Source: Thioflexithrix psekupsensis
GTDB lineage: Bacteria > Pseudomonadota > Gammaproteobacteria > Beggiatoales > Beggiatoaceae
Direction of reading: 5' to 3'
Assembly (NCBI RefSeq): GCF_002149925.1
Contig: NZ_MSLT01000024.1
Coordinates: 85,492-149,491, forward strand
Length of the DNA stretch: 64,000 bases
This document shows positions 52,570 to 62,445 of this stretch, piece after piece. Below the pieces are notes generated by a model. The model saw only the letters and a program-made list of their open reading frames with translations. It searched no databases and was not told where the DNA came from. How positions within the stretch are numbered: position 1 is the stretch's first letter; every line of letters starts with the position of its first letter. The position numbers and the translations under genes were made by a program.

Positions 52570-54534
52570 ATGTTATTTAATAAATTATTTACTCGCTATT
52601 TACCTCTTTCTGCTGCTATTTTCTCGGTTTCTTTTACCTCTCATTTCGCTTGGGCAAATAATGACAATTGGTTATCAGAACGCTGGACTTTTCAAGAAGC
52701 ACAACAGGCACTGCGTGATAATCAATTAGAAAAATTTAACCAATTAGAAAATCAATTAAAAGATTACCCGATTCAGCATTATTTGCGTTATTTTTATTTA
52801 CGGGATCGATTAGAAACTATTTCGCCAGAGGAAATGCAAGATTTTCTCACCCGTTATGCCGATTCTCCAATAACTGAAATATTGCGGCGAAGTTGGTTGC
52901 AACATTTGGCTAAAAAAGCCGATTGGCAGAATTATTTAAAAGCCTATATCCCACAAAATAGCCCCGCTTTATCTTGTCATTATTTACACGCCCGTTTGGA
53001 AACCAAAACAGACGTATCAGGCATTATTGAACCTGCATTAGCGTTATGGTTAATTGGTCAATCGCAGGTGAGTGAATGCGATCCCGTATTTAATTACTTA
53101 AATCAGCAAAAAGCAATCACAACAGAACACCGTCAACGCCGTTTTGAATTGGCACTGGCGGAGAATGAATTTAAATTGGCGGCTTGGTTGGCGAAATCGT
53201 TGGGCGCATCACAGCAGAAATTGTTAAGCGAATGGCAAGCGATGCAAAAAAGCCCCGCTGAACAATTGGCCGTGGTTAATTTTCCTGATAATGCGCTTTA
53301 TCGGCAATTATTAGTCGATGGCATTAAACGCTTGGCACGCACTCAAGCAGGAGCAGCTTATTCTCATTGGCAAATGATACGTAAAAAATATGCCTTCTCT
53401 CCTCAACAAGTCGCTGAAATTAATGCAGAATTAGCCGTGCGAGCCGCATGGCAAGAATTAAGTGAGGCAGAGCAATGGTTAAATCAATTAAGCTCTGATG
53501 AACGTGAAGAACGGGTGTTAAGAACCCATTTGCAATGGTTATTGCGCAGTCAAAATTGGTCGGGATTATTACAGCTATTTCCTCAATTACCCAAAAGCGC
53601 ACAAGAAGAAGCCGTTTGGCGTTATTGGCAAGCGCGATCTCACGAAGCATTAGGACAATTAGAATTAGCCCATTCAATTTATCGAGATTTGGCGACAGAA
53701 CGCAGTTATTATGGCTTTTTATCTGCGGATAAAGTAAATCTGCCTTATGCTTTTCATGAAAAAGTATTAACGCTGACTGATGAACAACAAAAAACTTTGT
53801 TAAAAACCCGCGGAATTATCGAAGCACGCGAATTATTATTAATCGGAATGTCTGCTGATGCACGACGGGAATGGAATGCCGCGATGGATCAATTAAATGA
53901 CCCGCATTTAATTGCCGCCGCGGGCTTATTAGCCAACCAATGGGGTTGGCATGATCGCGGTATTGTGGCAATGGCAAAAGCGGCTTATTATGATGTGTTA
54001 ATGGTGCGTTTTCCTACGCCTTATTACGACATGGTATTGACTTATGCCAGCGGGCATGATTTACCTTATGCGTGGGTTTATGCCATTATGCGCCAAGAAA
54101 GTGCGTTTCAAACCGATGCCCGTTCTGCGGCGAATGCGTTGGGATTAATGCAATTATTGCCTGCCACTGCCAACGAAGTGGCCAAACGTCACGCGATTCA
54201 TTTAGAAGGCGAAAGCAGTATTTTAAATCCTGATATTAATATACAATTAGGCACAGGTTATCTGCGTCATTTGCTGAATCGTTTTGATGGAAGTTTTATT
54301 TTATCTACCGTCGCTTATAATGCAGGGCCATCGCGGGCGATTCGTTGGCGAGAGCAATTTGGTTGTTTGGCTACGGATGTTTTTATTGAGTTAATTCCTT
54401 TTCAAGAAACTCGTCATTATGTGCAGAATATTATGGCCTATCAGCCGATTTTTGAATATCGTTTATTAAGCAATCCAAGTGCGGTGCCGCGCTTGAATTT
54501 GCATCAAATCTTAATAAGAACGGATTGTGCTTAA
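52570..54534 (+). CDS. slt: Soluble lytic murein transglycosylase
   Basis: 654 aa, similar to Slt70. A signal peptide is present (AIFSVSFTSHFAWA). A long alpha-superhelical U domain follows, and a C-terminal SLT catalytic domain with VYAIMRQESAF (catalytic Glu510), ARSAANALGLMQLLPATA, LGTGYLRHLL and AYNAGPSRA. It cleaves peptidoglycan glycan strands to 1,6-anhydro products in the periplasm. It is transcribed with DUF3301 upstream and pspBC downstream, all on the plus strand. Confidence 0.95.
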   Translation: MLFNKLFTRYLPLSAAIFSVSFTSHFAWANNDNWLSERWTFQEAQQALRDNQLEKFNQLENQLKDYPIQHYLRYFYLRDRLETISPEEMQDFLTRYADSPITEILRRSWLQHLAKKADWQNYLKAYIPQNSPALSCHYLHARLETKTDVSGIIEPALALWLIGQSQVSECDPVFNYLNQQKAITTEHRQRRFELALAENEFKLAAWLAKSLGASQQKLLSEWQAMQKSPAEQLAVVNFPDNALYRQLLVDGIKRLARTQAGAAYSHWQMIRKKYAFSPQQVAEINAELAVRAAWQELSEAEQWLNQLSSDEREERVLRTHLQWLLRSQNWSGLLQLFPQLPKSAQEEAVWRYWQARSHEALGQLELAHSIYRDLATERSYYGFLSADKVNLPYAFHEKVLTLTDEQQKTLLKTRGIIEARELLLIGMSADARREWNAAMDQLNDPHLIAAAGLLANQWGWHDRGIVAMAKAAYYDVLMVRFPTPYYDMVLTYASGHDLPYAWVYAIMRQESAFQTDARSAANALGLMQLLPATANEVAKRHAIHLEGESSILNPDINIQLGTGYLRHLLNRFDGSFILSTVAYNAGPSRAIRWREQFGCLATDVFIELIPFQETRHYVQNIMAYQPIFEYRLLSNPSAVPRLNLHQILIRTDCA

Positions 54535-54557
54535 TATTATTTTTTTAGGAGTCATAA

Positions 54558-54788
54558 ATGGATGACGCATGGTTGGCTTTATTCTTCATCTTTTTGGTTT
54601 TTGTTGCGCCAATTTGGTTAATTTTACATTACCGCTTTAAAAGCAAATTGCTTGGACAAGGTGATAGCAAGGAAAATCAACGCCGTTTGCAACAATTGCA
54701 ACAATTGGCTGAACGTTTAGAGAATCGTGTAGAGAATTTAGAGCGCATTTTAGATGAGAAAGTGCCTGATTGGAGACGTTATCGATGA
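54558..54788 (+). CDS. pspB: Phage-shock protein B
   Basis: 76 aa with an N-terminal transmembrane helix (LALFFIFLVFVAPIWLIL) and a leucine-zipper-like helix rich in Q, L and E (QRRLQQLQQLAERLENRVEN). This is PspB, which with PspC senses inner-membrane stress. It overlaps pspC by 4 bases. No pspA or pspF is adjacent in this window, so the response may be run from another locus. Confidence 0.9.
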   Translation: MDDAWLALFFIFLVFVAPIWLILHYRFKSKLLGQGDSKENQRRLQQLQQLAERLENRVENLERILDEKVPDWRRYR

Positions 54789-55144
54789 ACGCACCACAGT
54801 CAAGAAAATGGGAAAAAGACCCTGATAATGGTTGGATTTTTGGCGTATGTGCGGGAACGGCTAATTATTTTGGCATTTCGGTGGGCGCGGTGCGTTTGCT
54901 GACTCTTTTTCTATTTTTTACCTTAATGCCATTGACTTCGTTTATGTATATTTCTGCGGTGATTCTTTTGCCGAGAAAAGAAGATGTTTCTTTTTCAAAT
55001 AACGAACAATCTGTAGAATCTTTACAGGAAACATTAGAAGAAATGGAAGCTGATTTTAATCAAATTGCCCAGCGTGTGGCAATTGTTGAAAATTATGTGA
55101 CTTCTGATGAATTTGAGTTAAAACGCCGCATGGGACAATTTTAA
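54785..55144 (+). CDS. pspC: Phage-shock protein C (PspC-domain protein)
   Basis: 119 aa from ATG 54785, overlapping the pspB stop (ATGA). The PspC motif GWIFGVCAGTANYFGISVGAVR precedes a hydrophobic segment (LLTLFLFFTLMPLTSFMYIS), and a helical C-terminal tail follows. It partners PspB in stress sensing. A longer in-frame start at 54770 would lie within pspB. Confidence 0.92.
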   Translation: MNAPQSRKWEKDPDNGWIFGVCAGTANYFGISVGAVRLLTLFLFFTLMPLTSFMYISAVILLPRKEDVSFSNNEQSVESLQETLEEMEADFNQIAQRVAIVENYVTSDEFELKRRMGQF

Positions 55145-55217
55145 ATAAAAAAATCGTTGTCCTCTTTAAAAAAAACAATTCTCCATTTCCACCTCAACCC
55201 ACCGATCTTTGTTCACC

Positions 55218-56858
55218 ATGACCCACGCAAAAAGAAAAATTTTAGTCACCAGCGCATTACCTTATGCCAATGGCGCAATTCATCTTGGACATTTAGTCGA
55301 ATACATACAAACCGATATTTGGGTGCGTTATCAAAAATTGCGCGGACATGAGTGCTACTACGTGTGTGCTGATGATGCCCACGGCACGCCCATTATGCTA
55401 CGCGCCCAGCAAGAAAATATTTCACCTGAAGAATTAATTGCACGGGTTTATCAAGAACATTGTGCCGATTTTGCGGGTTTTGCGGTTCAATTTGACCATT
55501 ATCACAGCACCCATTCGCCTGAAAATCAGTATTTCGCTAATTTCATTTATCAACGTTTACAAGAACAAGGTTACATTAGCCGTCGTCATATTTCGCAAGC
55601 CTATGATCCTGTGAAAGAAATGTTTTTACCTGATCGCTTTATTCGCGGCGAATGTCCTCGTTGCGGTGCGGGGGATCAGTATGGTGACAGTTGCGAGGTG
55701 TGCGGTGCGACGTATGCGCCAACGGAATTGAAAAATCCTCGCTCTGCTTTGTCAGGCGCAACCCCCGAAGAGCGACAATCTGAGCATTTTTTTGTTAATT
55801 TAGCCGATTTTCAAGAGATGTTGGTGCAGTGGACAAACGGTGGCGCATTACAAGAAGAAGTGACCAATAAGTTAAACGAATGGTTTGAAAGTGGATTACA
55901 GCCGTGGGATGTGTCCAGAGACGCGCCTTATTTTGGTTTTGAAATTCCCAATGAGCCGAATAAATATTTTTATGTTTGGTTAGATGCGCCCATTGGTTAT
56001 ATGGCGAGTTTTAAGCATTTATGTGATGAATTAGGCTTAGACTTTAATGAATTTTGGGGGCAAGAAAGCAAAGCCGAATTATACCATTTTATCGGTAAAG
56101 ATATTATTTACTTTCACGCGCTATTTTGGCCAGCCATGTTGACAGGGGCGGGATTTCGTAAGCCCAATGCGTTATTTGTACATGGCTTTTTAACGGTAAA
56201 TGGACAAAAAATGTCTAAATCGCGTGGCACTTTTATTACTGCCCGCACTTATTTAAATCATTTGAATCCTGAATATTTACGCTATTATTTCTCGGCTAAA
56301 TTAAATGGACGGGTGGAAGATATTGATTTGAATTTGGAAGATTTTCAAAATCGGGTTAATGCTGATTTAGTGGGAAAAGTGGTCAATATTGCCAGTCGTT
56401 GTGCGGGTTTTATTAACAAACGATTTGCAGGTGTATTAGCCGCACAATTACCCGATAATGCGTTGTATGAAGACTTTTTACAACGCGCTGAAGTGATTGC
56501 CGCCGCTTATGAACAACGAGATTATGCGCGAGTGGTGCGCGAAGTGATGGCTTTGGCTGACCGCGCTAATCAGTATATTGATGAACAAAAACCGTGGGTT
56601 ATCGCCAAAACACCTGATGAAGCGGCGTTGCAAGCGGTTTGTACACAAGGGTTAAATTTATTCCGTGTATTAATGAGTTATTTAGCCCCTATTTTGCCCA
56701 CCATGTCAGAGAAAGTGACGCGGTTTTTAGCCAGTCCATTATCATGGACTCCAGAGCCTTTATTGGCACATCATATTGAAAATTTTGAGCCGTTAATGCA
56801 ACGGGTTGATCCCAAAGCCATTGAAGCGATGATTACTGATTCTAAACAAAGTCTTTAA
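55218..56858 (+). CDS. metG: Methionyl-tRNA synthetase (short form)
   Basis: 546 aa from ATG 55218; TTG 55209 is the upstream alternative. It has the class I HIGH motif as [12 protein letters not shown], the KMSKS loop as GQKMSKSRG, and a CP-type zinc knuckle ([19 protein letters not shown]). It charges tRNA-Met in the cytoplasm. It ends soon after the anticodon-binding domain and lacks the C-terminal tRNA-binding dimerisation domain of the 677-aa E. coli enzyme. The truncated form is known in other bacteria, so it is likely functional. Confidence 0.95.
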   Translation: MTHAKRKILVTSALPYANGAIHLGHLVEYIQTDIWVRYQKLRGHECYYVCADDAHGTPIMLRAQQENISPEELIARVYQEHCADFAGFAVQFDHYHSTHSPENQYFANFIYQRLQEQGYISRRHISQAYDPVKEMFLPDRFIRGECPRCGAGDQYGDSCEVCGATYAPTELKNPRSALSGATPEERQSEHFFVNLADFQEMLVQWTNGGALQEEVTNKLNEWFESGLQPWDVSRDAPYFGFEIPNEPNKYFYVWLDAPIGYMASFKHLCDELGLDFNEFWGQESKAELYHFIGKDIIYFHALFWPAMLTGAGFRKPNALFVHGFLTVNGQKMSKSRGTFITARTYLNHLNPEYLRYYFSAKLNGRVEDIDLNLEDFQNRVNADLVGKVVNIASRCAGFINKRFAGVLAAQLPDNALYEDFLQRAEVIAAAYEQRDYARVVREVMALADRANQYIDEQKPWVIAKTPDEAALQAVCTQGLNLFRVLMSYLAPILPTMSEKVTRFLASPLSWTPEPLLAHHIENFEPLMQRVDPKAIEAMITDSKQSL

Positions 56859-56915
56859 TCTTTTTATGATGCGCAAATTGGCTTTATTTCTTTCACAGTT
56901 AGGATTGCCTTTTTT

Positions 56916-57743
56916 ATGACGCTTGCAACAGATGCGCCGTTCATTCGAGTACGCGGTTTAACTTTTACTCGCGGAAATCGTTATATTTTCAACAATATTG
57001 ATTTGGATATTGCCCGCGGTAAAATCACAGCGATTATGGGTCCAAGTGGTACGGGAAAAACCACATTATTGCGTTTATTAGGGCGACAATTAAAGCCCAA
57101 TAGCGGCACAATTGAAATTGATGGGCAACGTTTGAATCAATTGTCATTACGTGAATTATATGCGCTGCGCAAACGCATGGGTATGTTGTTTCAAAATGGC
57201 GCATTATTAACGGATTTAAATGTTTATGATAATGTGGCTTTTCCGCTGCGCGAGCATACTCAATTACCTGAAACTATGATTCGTCATTTGGTGTTGATGA
57301 AATTGCACGCGGTGGGTTTACGCGGAGCGCGTGACCTCAATCCCAGCGAATTGTCGGGCGGAATGGCGCGGCGTGTAGCCTTAGCGCGGGCGATTGCGTT
57401 AGACCCGATGATGATGATGTATGATGAGCCGTTTACGGGACAAGACCCGATTTCATTAGGGGTGTTGGTGCGTTTGATTCGTGATATTAATCAAGCCCTG
57501 TCTCTCACCAGTATTATCGTTTCGCATGATATTCAAGAAGCGTCCAGTATTTCGGATTACATTTATATTTTATCGGAAGGTAAAATTGTGGGACAAGGTA
57601 CGCCTGAAGCCTTAAAAAATACCACGTCGGATTGGGTGAAGCAATTTATGAATGCGGAATCGGATGGCCCCGTGCCATTTCATTACGCTGCGCCCGATTA
57701 CCGCACCGATTTATTACAAGGACAGACAGGGACAGTCAGATGA
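56916..57743 (+). CDS. mlaF: Phospholipid-transport ABC ATPase MlaF
   Basis: 275 aa. The ABC domain has Walker A GPSGTGKT, signature [14 protein letters not shown] and Walker [14 protein letters not shown], with [13 protein letters not shown]. The sequence [20 protein letters not shown] is characteristic of MlaF/TtgA-type. With MlaE it forms the inner-membrane core of the system that keeps the outer membrane asymmetric. The stop overlaps the mlaE start. Confidence 0.93.
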   Translation: MTLATDAPFIRVRGLTFTRGNRYIFNNIDLDIARGKITAIMGPSGTGKTTLLRLLGRQLKPNSGTIEIDGQRLNQLSLRELYALRKRMGMLFQNGALLTDLNVYDNVAFPLREHTQLPETMIRHLVLMKLHAVGLRGARDLNPSELSGGMARRVALARAIALDPMMMMYDEPFTGQDPISLGVLVRLIRDINQALSLTSIIVSHDIQEASSISDYIYILSEGKIVGQGTPEALKNTTSDWVKQFMNAESDGPVPFHYAAPDYRTDLLQGQTGTVR

Positions 57744-58525
57744 TACAAAACGCCTTGCAACGCTTAGGGCAGCGCACCTTAGAATTTTTTGCCAAAATGG
57801 GACGCGCCCATTTATTTTTGCTGCACACCTTAGCGGGATTGCCCAGTTTAATGAAACGCCCGCGTTTAATTATCATTGAATTATATGCTTTAGGGGTGTT
57901 GTCATTAACGATTATTTTAATCTCAGGATTATTTGTGGGTATGGTGTTGGGATTGCAGGGTTATAACACGCTGGTTAATTTTAACGCCACTGAAATGTTA
58001 GGGGTTGTGGTTTCGCTGTCATTATTGCGCGAATTAGGGCCAGTATTAACGGCGTTATTATTTGCAGGGCGAGCAGGTTCTGCGTTGACGGCTGAAATTG
58101 GTTTAATGAAAGCCACTGAGCAGCTTTCAGCCATGGAAATGATGGCAGTTAATCCTTATTATCGTGTTATTGCGCCGCGTTTTTTAGCGGGAATATTAGC
58201 CGTGCCATTATTGGCTGCCATTTTCAGTGCGATTGGGATTTTAGGCGGGCATTTGGTGGTGGTAGAATTATTACAAGTGGATTCAGGCGCGTATTGGTCA
58301 CAAATGCAAAACACTGTAGAATTATTTGAAGATATTGGCAATGGCATGATTAAGGCTTTTGTTTTCGGCATTGTGGTGACATGGATAGCGGTTTTTGAAG
58401 GTTATGATTGCGTCCCCACTTCCGAAGGCGTAAGCCGCGCCACCACCCGTACCGTCGTCAATGCTTCACTGGCGACATTAGGATTGGATTTTGTTTTAAC
58501 CGCGTTGATGTTTGGGGATATTTGA
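57740..58525 (+). CDS. mlaE: Phospholipid-transport permease MlaE
   Basis: 261 aa from ATG 57740 (overlaps the mlaF stop); a longer frame starting inside mlaF is rejected. Multiple hydrophobic segments and the family signature [20 protein letters not shown] (about 98-117) with [13 protein letters not shown] are clear. It is the permease of the MlaFEDB complex. mlaD, mlaC and mlaB would normally follow; here the next 500 bp are repeat sequence and then hsdS, so the operon ends here. Confidence 0.93.
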   Translation: MIQNALQRLGQRTLEFFAKMGRAHLFLLHTLAGLPSLMKRPRLIIIELYALGVLSLTIILISGLFVGMVLGLQGYNTLVNFNATEMLGVVVSLSLLRELGPVLTALLFAGRAGSALTAEIGLMKATEQLSAMEMMAVNPYYRVIAPRFLAGILAVPLLAAIFSAIGILGGHLVVVELLQVDSGAYWSQMQNTVELFEDIGNGMIKAFVFGIVVTWIAVFEGYDCVPTSEGVSRATTRTVVNASLATLGLDFVLTALMFGDI

Positions 58526-58637
58526 TTGGGATTTTTTAACGCTTTTATTGCTTATTTTGTTTGAATCAGGATTTACTGATTATTATTGGTTTATTTCAAT
58601 CAGTAAAGCATAACCCTCATCCAAAAATGCAGAAAGG

Positions 58638-58862
58638 CTAAGTAGTTAAATAAAAGTATTCAGGTATTAAAAACGTTCAGAATTTTCACATTTCTACCGC
58701 CCCCCTACCCCCCTCCTGCTAGGAGGGGGAAAGAAGAGATGAGCTTATCTTGTTAAATTTTAACAATAAAAACAACCTCTTTCTCCCCCTCCTAGCAGGA
58801 GGGGGCAGGGGGGGGCGGTAGAAATATTGATATGCCAGATTATTTTCCGTTAGGTACTTATT
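58638..58862 (+). repeat. R2 MITE-like element, copy C
   Basis: About 225 bp. Core 58691-58824 with TTTCTACCGCCCCCCTACC at one end and GGGGGCGGTAGAAA at the other, each arm with an internal CTCCTGCTAGGAGG-type hairpin. The flanks (AAGTAGTTAAATAAAAG on the left, CCAGATTATTTTCCGTTAGG on the right) match copy A in the same order. It dominates the 513-bp gap between mlaE and hsdS. Confidence 0.8.
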
Positions 58863-59038
58863 AAAAGAATGGAAAGAAAAGATTATGCAGATCATAATCC
58901 ATCCACTACCGTACATAAATTAGTCGTTTTTCTGAATGGTTATGTGCAGGATTTCCAGAATTTAAAGATTAAAAAACCGATTAAAAATATTGGTATAGCA
59001 ATATTTTTTATTATTAATTTTTTTAAAGGAACAACCCC
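58863..59038. other. Remaining non-coding part upstream of hsdS
   Basis: AT-rich, with AGGAAC about 9 bases before the hsdS start. No gene was seen. Confidence 0.4.
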
Positions 59039-59065
59039 ATGAAAAATAAAAAATCCTCTCCCCTT

Positions 59066-59120
59066 GTGCCTAGTTTGCGCTTTCCTGAGTTTCGGGAGGC
59101 GGGGGAATGGGTGGAGAAAA
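59066..59120 (+). repeat. Direct repeat 1a in hsdS (55 bp, start of TRD1)
   Basis: The same 55 bases recur at 59681-59735 with one mismatch. Each codes for VPSLRFPEFREAGEWVEK. Such intragenic repeats allow recombination that swaps target-recognition domains. Confidence 0.85.
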
Positions 59121-59548
59121 AGCTGGGGGAGATTGCAGCTATTAGATCGGGTTCTACTCCACTTAGGGCAAATCCAGAATTTTTTAAAGATGGTAATATT
59201 CCGTGGGTAAAAACGACAGATTTAAATAATTCTTTTATCTACAAGACAGAAGAGTATCTTACATCTAAGACAAACGCGAAAATAAATCCAGAAGAATCCG
59301 TATTGGTTGCCATGTATGGCGGATTTAATCAAATTGGTCGTACTGGCTTTTTAAAAATTCCAGCGGCAACAAATCAGGCCATATCAGTTTTGAATACAGA
59401 TAGAAAAAAAGTTCTTCCTATTTATCTACTTACATGGTTAAACGCAAAAGTAGAAAATTGGAAAAAAATTGCAAGTAGTAGCAGAAAAGACCCCAACATT
59501 ACTGGTTCTGATGTGGCTAGTTTTCTGATTGTCTATCCAAAACTAGAA

Positions 59549-59663
59549 GAACAACAAAAAATCGCCGCCTGCCTTTCTTCATTAGATGAATTAATAACCG
59601 CGCACAGCCAAAAACTCGACGCGCTAAAAAAACATAAAAAAGGGCTAATGCAACAGCTTTTCC
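59549..59663 (+). repeat. Direct repeat 2a in hsdS (about 113 bp)
   Basis: It matches 61251-61363 (after the IS) with only a few differences. It codes for the conserved [17 protein letters not shown]... helix that closes each half of the protein. Confidence 0.85.
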
Positions 59664-60019
59664 CCGCAGAAGGTCAAACTGTGCCTAGTTTGCGCTTTCC
59701 TGAGTTTCGGGAGGCGGGGGAGTGGGTGGAGAAAAGTCTCAAAAACATTTGTCAAATGAAAGCAGGCAAATTTGTATCTATGTCAGAAATAAAGGAAAAA
59801 TCAGGACAAGATTTATATCCTTGTTTTGGTGGTAATGGATTAAGAGGATTCACAAGAACATATACTCATGATGGTATATATCCATTAATTGGTCGCCAAG
59901 GTGCTTTGTGTGGAAATATAAATATTACAACTGGAAAATTTCATGCTACTGAACATGCAGTTGTTACTACCCCAAATAATGACATTGATGTAAAGTGGCT
60001 TTTTTATGAATTAATACTA

Positions 60020-61151
60020 TACCAAAATTATGTGAGATATAAAAACAAATTAAGTTCTAATATCTAGCTAGATATTAGGTATAAGATACTGTTTAATTTT
60101 ATTAAACTTAAACACTTTACCTGACAAAAAGGTCTCAAACATACTAGTGACTTCTTTAAAGCTTGATAGACGATGAAAATTCTTTCTGACCCAATTCTTA
60201 CCTTGAAGCCAAATATCCTCGACTGGATTTTGCTCTGGGGCATTGGGCGCAAATCTTAATAAACGAACTTTCCATTCTGATTCTGGAAGTCCCCCATTTA
60301 ATTTCTCTAAATAAGTTCTTAAACCTTCAGAATGATGATAACTTGCACCATCCCAAATAATCACATGACGGGCTTCTTTATATCTGTAAATGAGCCAGTT
60401 AATAAAGTCTATCGTATATTTTGTATCAGCTTTCTTTGCCCTATCTAAAATAAATTCTCCCGTATAAATATTCACCGCTCCATACCACGTTTGAGAAGTG
60501 CGATAATTACTCATCTTTATTGACGTTCTTTCTCCTTTTTTCGACCAAACATAACCACAAATATCTCCCCACAACTGATGGCTTTCGTCTTGCATCCAGT
60601 ACATTACCTCTCCACTTTCTATCTGTTCACGCTCCTTATCTATTAAATCCTTAATCTCTTTTTTTTTTAGCTTCTACTTTTACCTCATCTTTTGCCGAAT
60701 TCTCTTTGTGTGTCTTCTTATAACTTAAATTCGCTTCTTCTAATAATTTAGTATAAGAAGTATTTGAAGAATAGAAAACATCATACTCCTCTTTTAAGTA
60801 TCTCTTTAGTTCCTCTATTGTTATTGTCTTCTTTTCTTGTATCCAATTAATCACATCTTCTCGTTCACGCGGCTTTAAATACCCTGGCGAGCCTTTATAC
60901 GCTAACTTTAATCCTTCCACCCCTGACGCTAAATAAATGGCTTTCCATTTATCCACAAATTGCACACTGACACAACACGCTAAAGCCGCTTCCGCACGCA
61001 CAAAACCAAGCAAAGACATTCTTACTGCCATCGCTCGCTTCACTTCTCTCGCTTCACCTGTTGACATTAACTCTTCTAAATCTTCATATCTCTTGTTCAT
61101 TATTCTCTCCTATTTAAAAAGTATTATTATACGACTCTGAAAAAATTGGTA
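60020..61151 (-). mobile_element. IS630-family insertion sequence, copy 2 (1132 bp)
   Basis: The element runs from TACCAA (60020) to TTGGTA (61151), with TA on both sides (60018-60019 and 61152-61153). It is in the opposite orientation to copy 1 and inserted in hsdS. The transposase gene has one extra A in its poly-A run, and one codon differs from copies 1 and 3 (SYHHSEG for SYHRSEG). The native hsdS frame is restored when the element and one TA are removed. Confidence 0.93.
60068..61100 (-). pseudogene. IS630-family transposase, copy 2, frameshifted
   Basis: The coding sequence is the same as in copies 1 and 3 except for ten T in the run ending at 60668 (ten A on the coding strand, nine in the others). 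This shifts the frame after KVEAKKK, so the frame from 61100 ends within 149 codons. The remaining part, from MYWMQDES, encodes the complete DDE core but has no own start. A loss-of-function allele is likely, although slippage at the A run could rescue some full-length protein. Confidence 0.9.
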
Positions 61152-61384
61152 TATTAAATTTAAATCAATATGCTACTGGTCAAGCTCAACCAGGTTTATC
61201 CGTTGAAAATATTCAAAAAGTCATCGCAAAAGTTCCACCTAATAAAACAGAACAACAAAAAATCGCCGCCTGCCTTTCTTCATTAGATGAATTAATAACC
61301 GTGCAAAGTCAAAAACTCGACGCGCTAAAAAAACATAAAAAAGGGCTAATGCAACAATTATTTCCAACAACAACAGAAAAATAA
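61152..61384 (+). pseudogene. hsdS: Type I restriction specificity subunit, C-terminal part
   Basis: The native frame continues from the TA at 61152-61153 as (L)[20 protein letters not shown], then [20 protein letters not shown], to a TAA at 61382-61384 (end ...LFPTTTEK). It ends with the same conserved helix as the first half. With the N-terminal fragment it rebuilds a normal HsdS. There is no start of its own. Confidence 0.85.
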
Positions 61385-61421
61385 ATAATAAAATTTTATC
61401 ACTCACCAAAGGTTATATTTC

Positions 61422-61484
61422 ATGTCAACATTAGTCAGCAACACTCCCGCTTGGCAAGCCTTACAACAACATCAGAAACAATAG
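61422..61484 (+). pseudogene. Short remnant resembling the N-terminus of glucose-6-phosphate isomerase
   Basis: ATG 61422 opens a 20-codon frame, MSTLVSNTPAWQALQQHQKQ, then TAG. The AWQALQ-H pattern is typical of the first helix of Pgi (E. coli AAWQALQKHF). No further Pgi sequence follows, so this may be a remnant. Similarity over 12 residues is weak evidence. Confidence 0.4.
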
Positions 61485-61503
61485 ACAGTTAGAGTTAAAG
61501 TAG

Positions 61504-61530
61504 GGTGGATAAGCGATAGCGTCATCCACC
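61504..61530. repeat. GGTGGAT hairpin repeat
   Basis: GGTGGAT (61504-61510) pairs with ATCCACC (61524-61530), with AAGCG-ATAGC-GTC as the loop. This GTGGATAAGCG...ATCCACC unit is a common intergenic repeat type. A second hairpin (GGTGTAT...ATACACC) lies at 61555-61580, followed by a TACGCTTGC doublet. Confidence 0.65.
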
Positions 61531-61671
61531 AAGTTGGTAGTCGTATTGAAAAAAGGTGTATGGCACTGTGTTTATACACCCTACGCTTGCTACGCTTGCT
61601 TTAAAATCATCGATATTGTCTATGTCTCTGGCAGGCATTTGCTTTAAAACACATAACGCATGACTTAGGAT

Positions 61672-61700
61672 ACGCAAACCTAATTTCTGCGTTTTTTTTT
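61672..61700 (+). terminator. Candidate Rho-independent terminator
   Basis: ACGCA (61672-61676) pairs with TGCGT (61688-61692), loop of 11, then a run of nine T. The stem is only 5 bp, so it is weak. It could end whichever transcript was read through hsdS. Confidence 0.4.
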
Positions 61701-61766
61701 GTTGGAAACGTTTGGGTTTAATTCAGTATATACCAAAAAGATATGATTCATAGAATCCTTAATTTA

Positions 61767-61889
61767 TCAGAATCAAAATTTACAGACACAAGAATTTTCA
61801 AAATTGACTCTTTCAAATCGTTTATTTTCAATAGATTTTTTATTCTTTAATTCTGAAAATCCTAAAATTCTGTAAATTCTGATTCTGAC
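61767..61889. repeat. R1 element, second complete copy
   Basis: ATCAGAATCAAAATTTACAG and CTGTAAATTCTGATTCTGAC mark the ends. The internal segments TTTCAAAATTGAC and AATTCTGAAAATCCTAAAATT match the copy at 30518-30640 over most of its length. It is non-coding and lies upstream of the sensor gene. Confidence 0.8.
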
Positions 61890-62055
61890 AGAAAAATTTT
61901 ATGAATGACTTAATTTTGCTATATAACAGAGTTATACTAAGACATCAATCTTAATATTGGAAAAATACAATTTTATCATTTAAGAAAACAATTGCATCAC
62001 CATTCATTTAAATGATATTGCGGTCGCCATTTTAATTGAAACAGCCCACTTAATA

Positions 62056-62445
62056 ATGAAATACTCCACTTTTTTCCTGTCTTTTTTCGGACTGAGTGCG
62101 GGCGTGATTGCTCTGCTGCTGATTTTTTTATGGACTACGCATCGCCATGCGGCTGAAATTGCAGAAAATACGACACGTAATCTAACAGAGCTGCTGGCTT
62201 TGCGCATTGTCAGCGATCTGGATCGCGTGAATGGCATGTTGACTTACATCGCAGAAGAAGCCATTGCGGCTTCTCTTTTAGAACAGGGTTTGACCCCCCC
62301 TTATCTTAATACAAGGCGTATGGCAAGTTTAATCGCCAATTTTGATACAGTTACAGGCATTTACCAATTCGATGCCCAAGGACAGTTGCACTTCGCCTCA
62401 CAGGAAACTCCAAGCTTTAATATACCAAAATTATGTGAGATATAA
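62056..62445 (+). pseudogene. dCache-type sensor protein, N-terminal part (IS-interrupted)
   Basis: The frame from ATG 62056 starts with a transmembrane helix (FLSFFGLSAGVIALLLIFLW, about residues 7-26) and enters a periplasmic sensor: NTTRNLTELLALRIVSDLDR, VTGIYQFDAQGQLHFAS. The last 7 codons (IPKLCEI) are IS sequence; the native frame leaves at 62422 and resumes at 63553 (...SFNISDRPHFQMLRDS). Such N-termini belong to diguanylate cyclases or histidine kinases. The output domain is not in the window. Confidence 0.82.

Larger units (their letters stand above)
59039..60067 (+). pseudogene. hsdS: Type I restriction specificity subunit, N-terminal part (IS-interrupted)
   Basis: ATG 59039, preceded by AAAGGAA. 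The native frame runs to 60019, and the last 16 codons (from YQNYVRYKNK) are IS sequence. Residues 9-26 start the first target-recognition domain (VPSLRFPEFREAGEWVEK). A conserved helix ([37 protein letters not shown]) ends the first half. The second domain starts again with the same residues and breaks at ELILY. Excising the IS and one TA gives [18 protein letters not shown] and continues to 61384. HsdS directs HsdM and HsdR to DNA; neither is found in this window. Confidence 0.88.
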
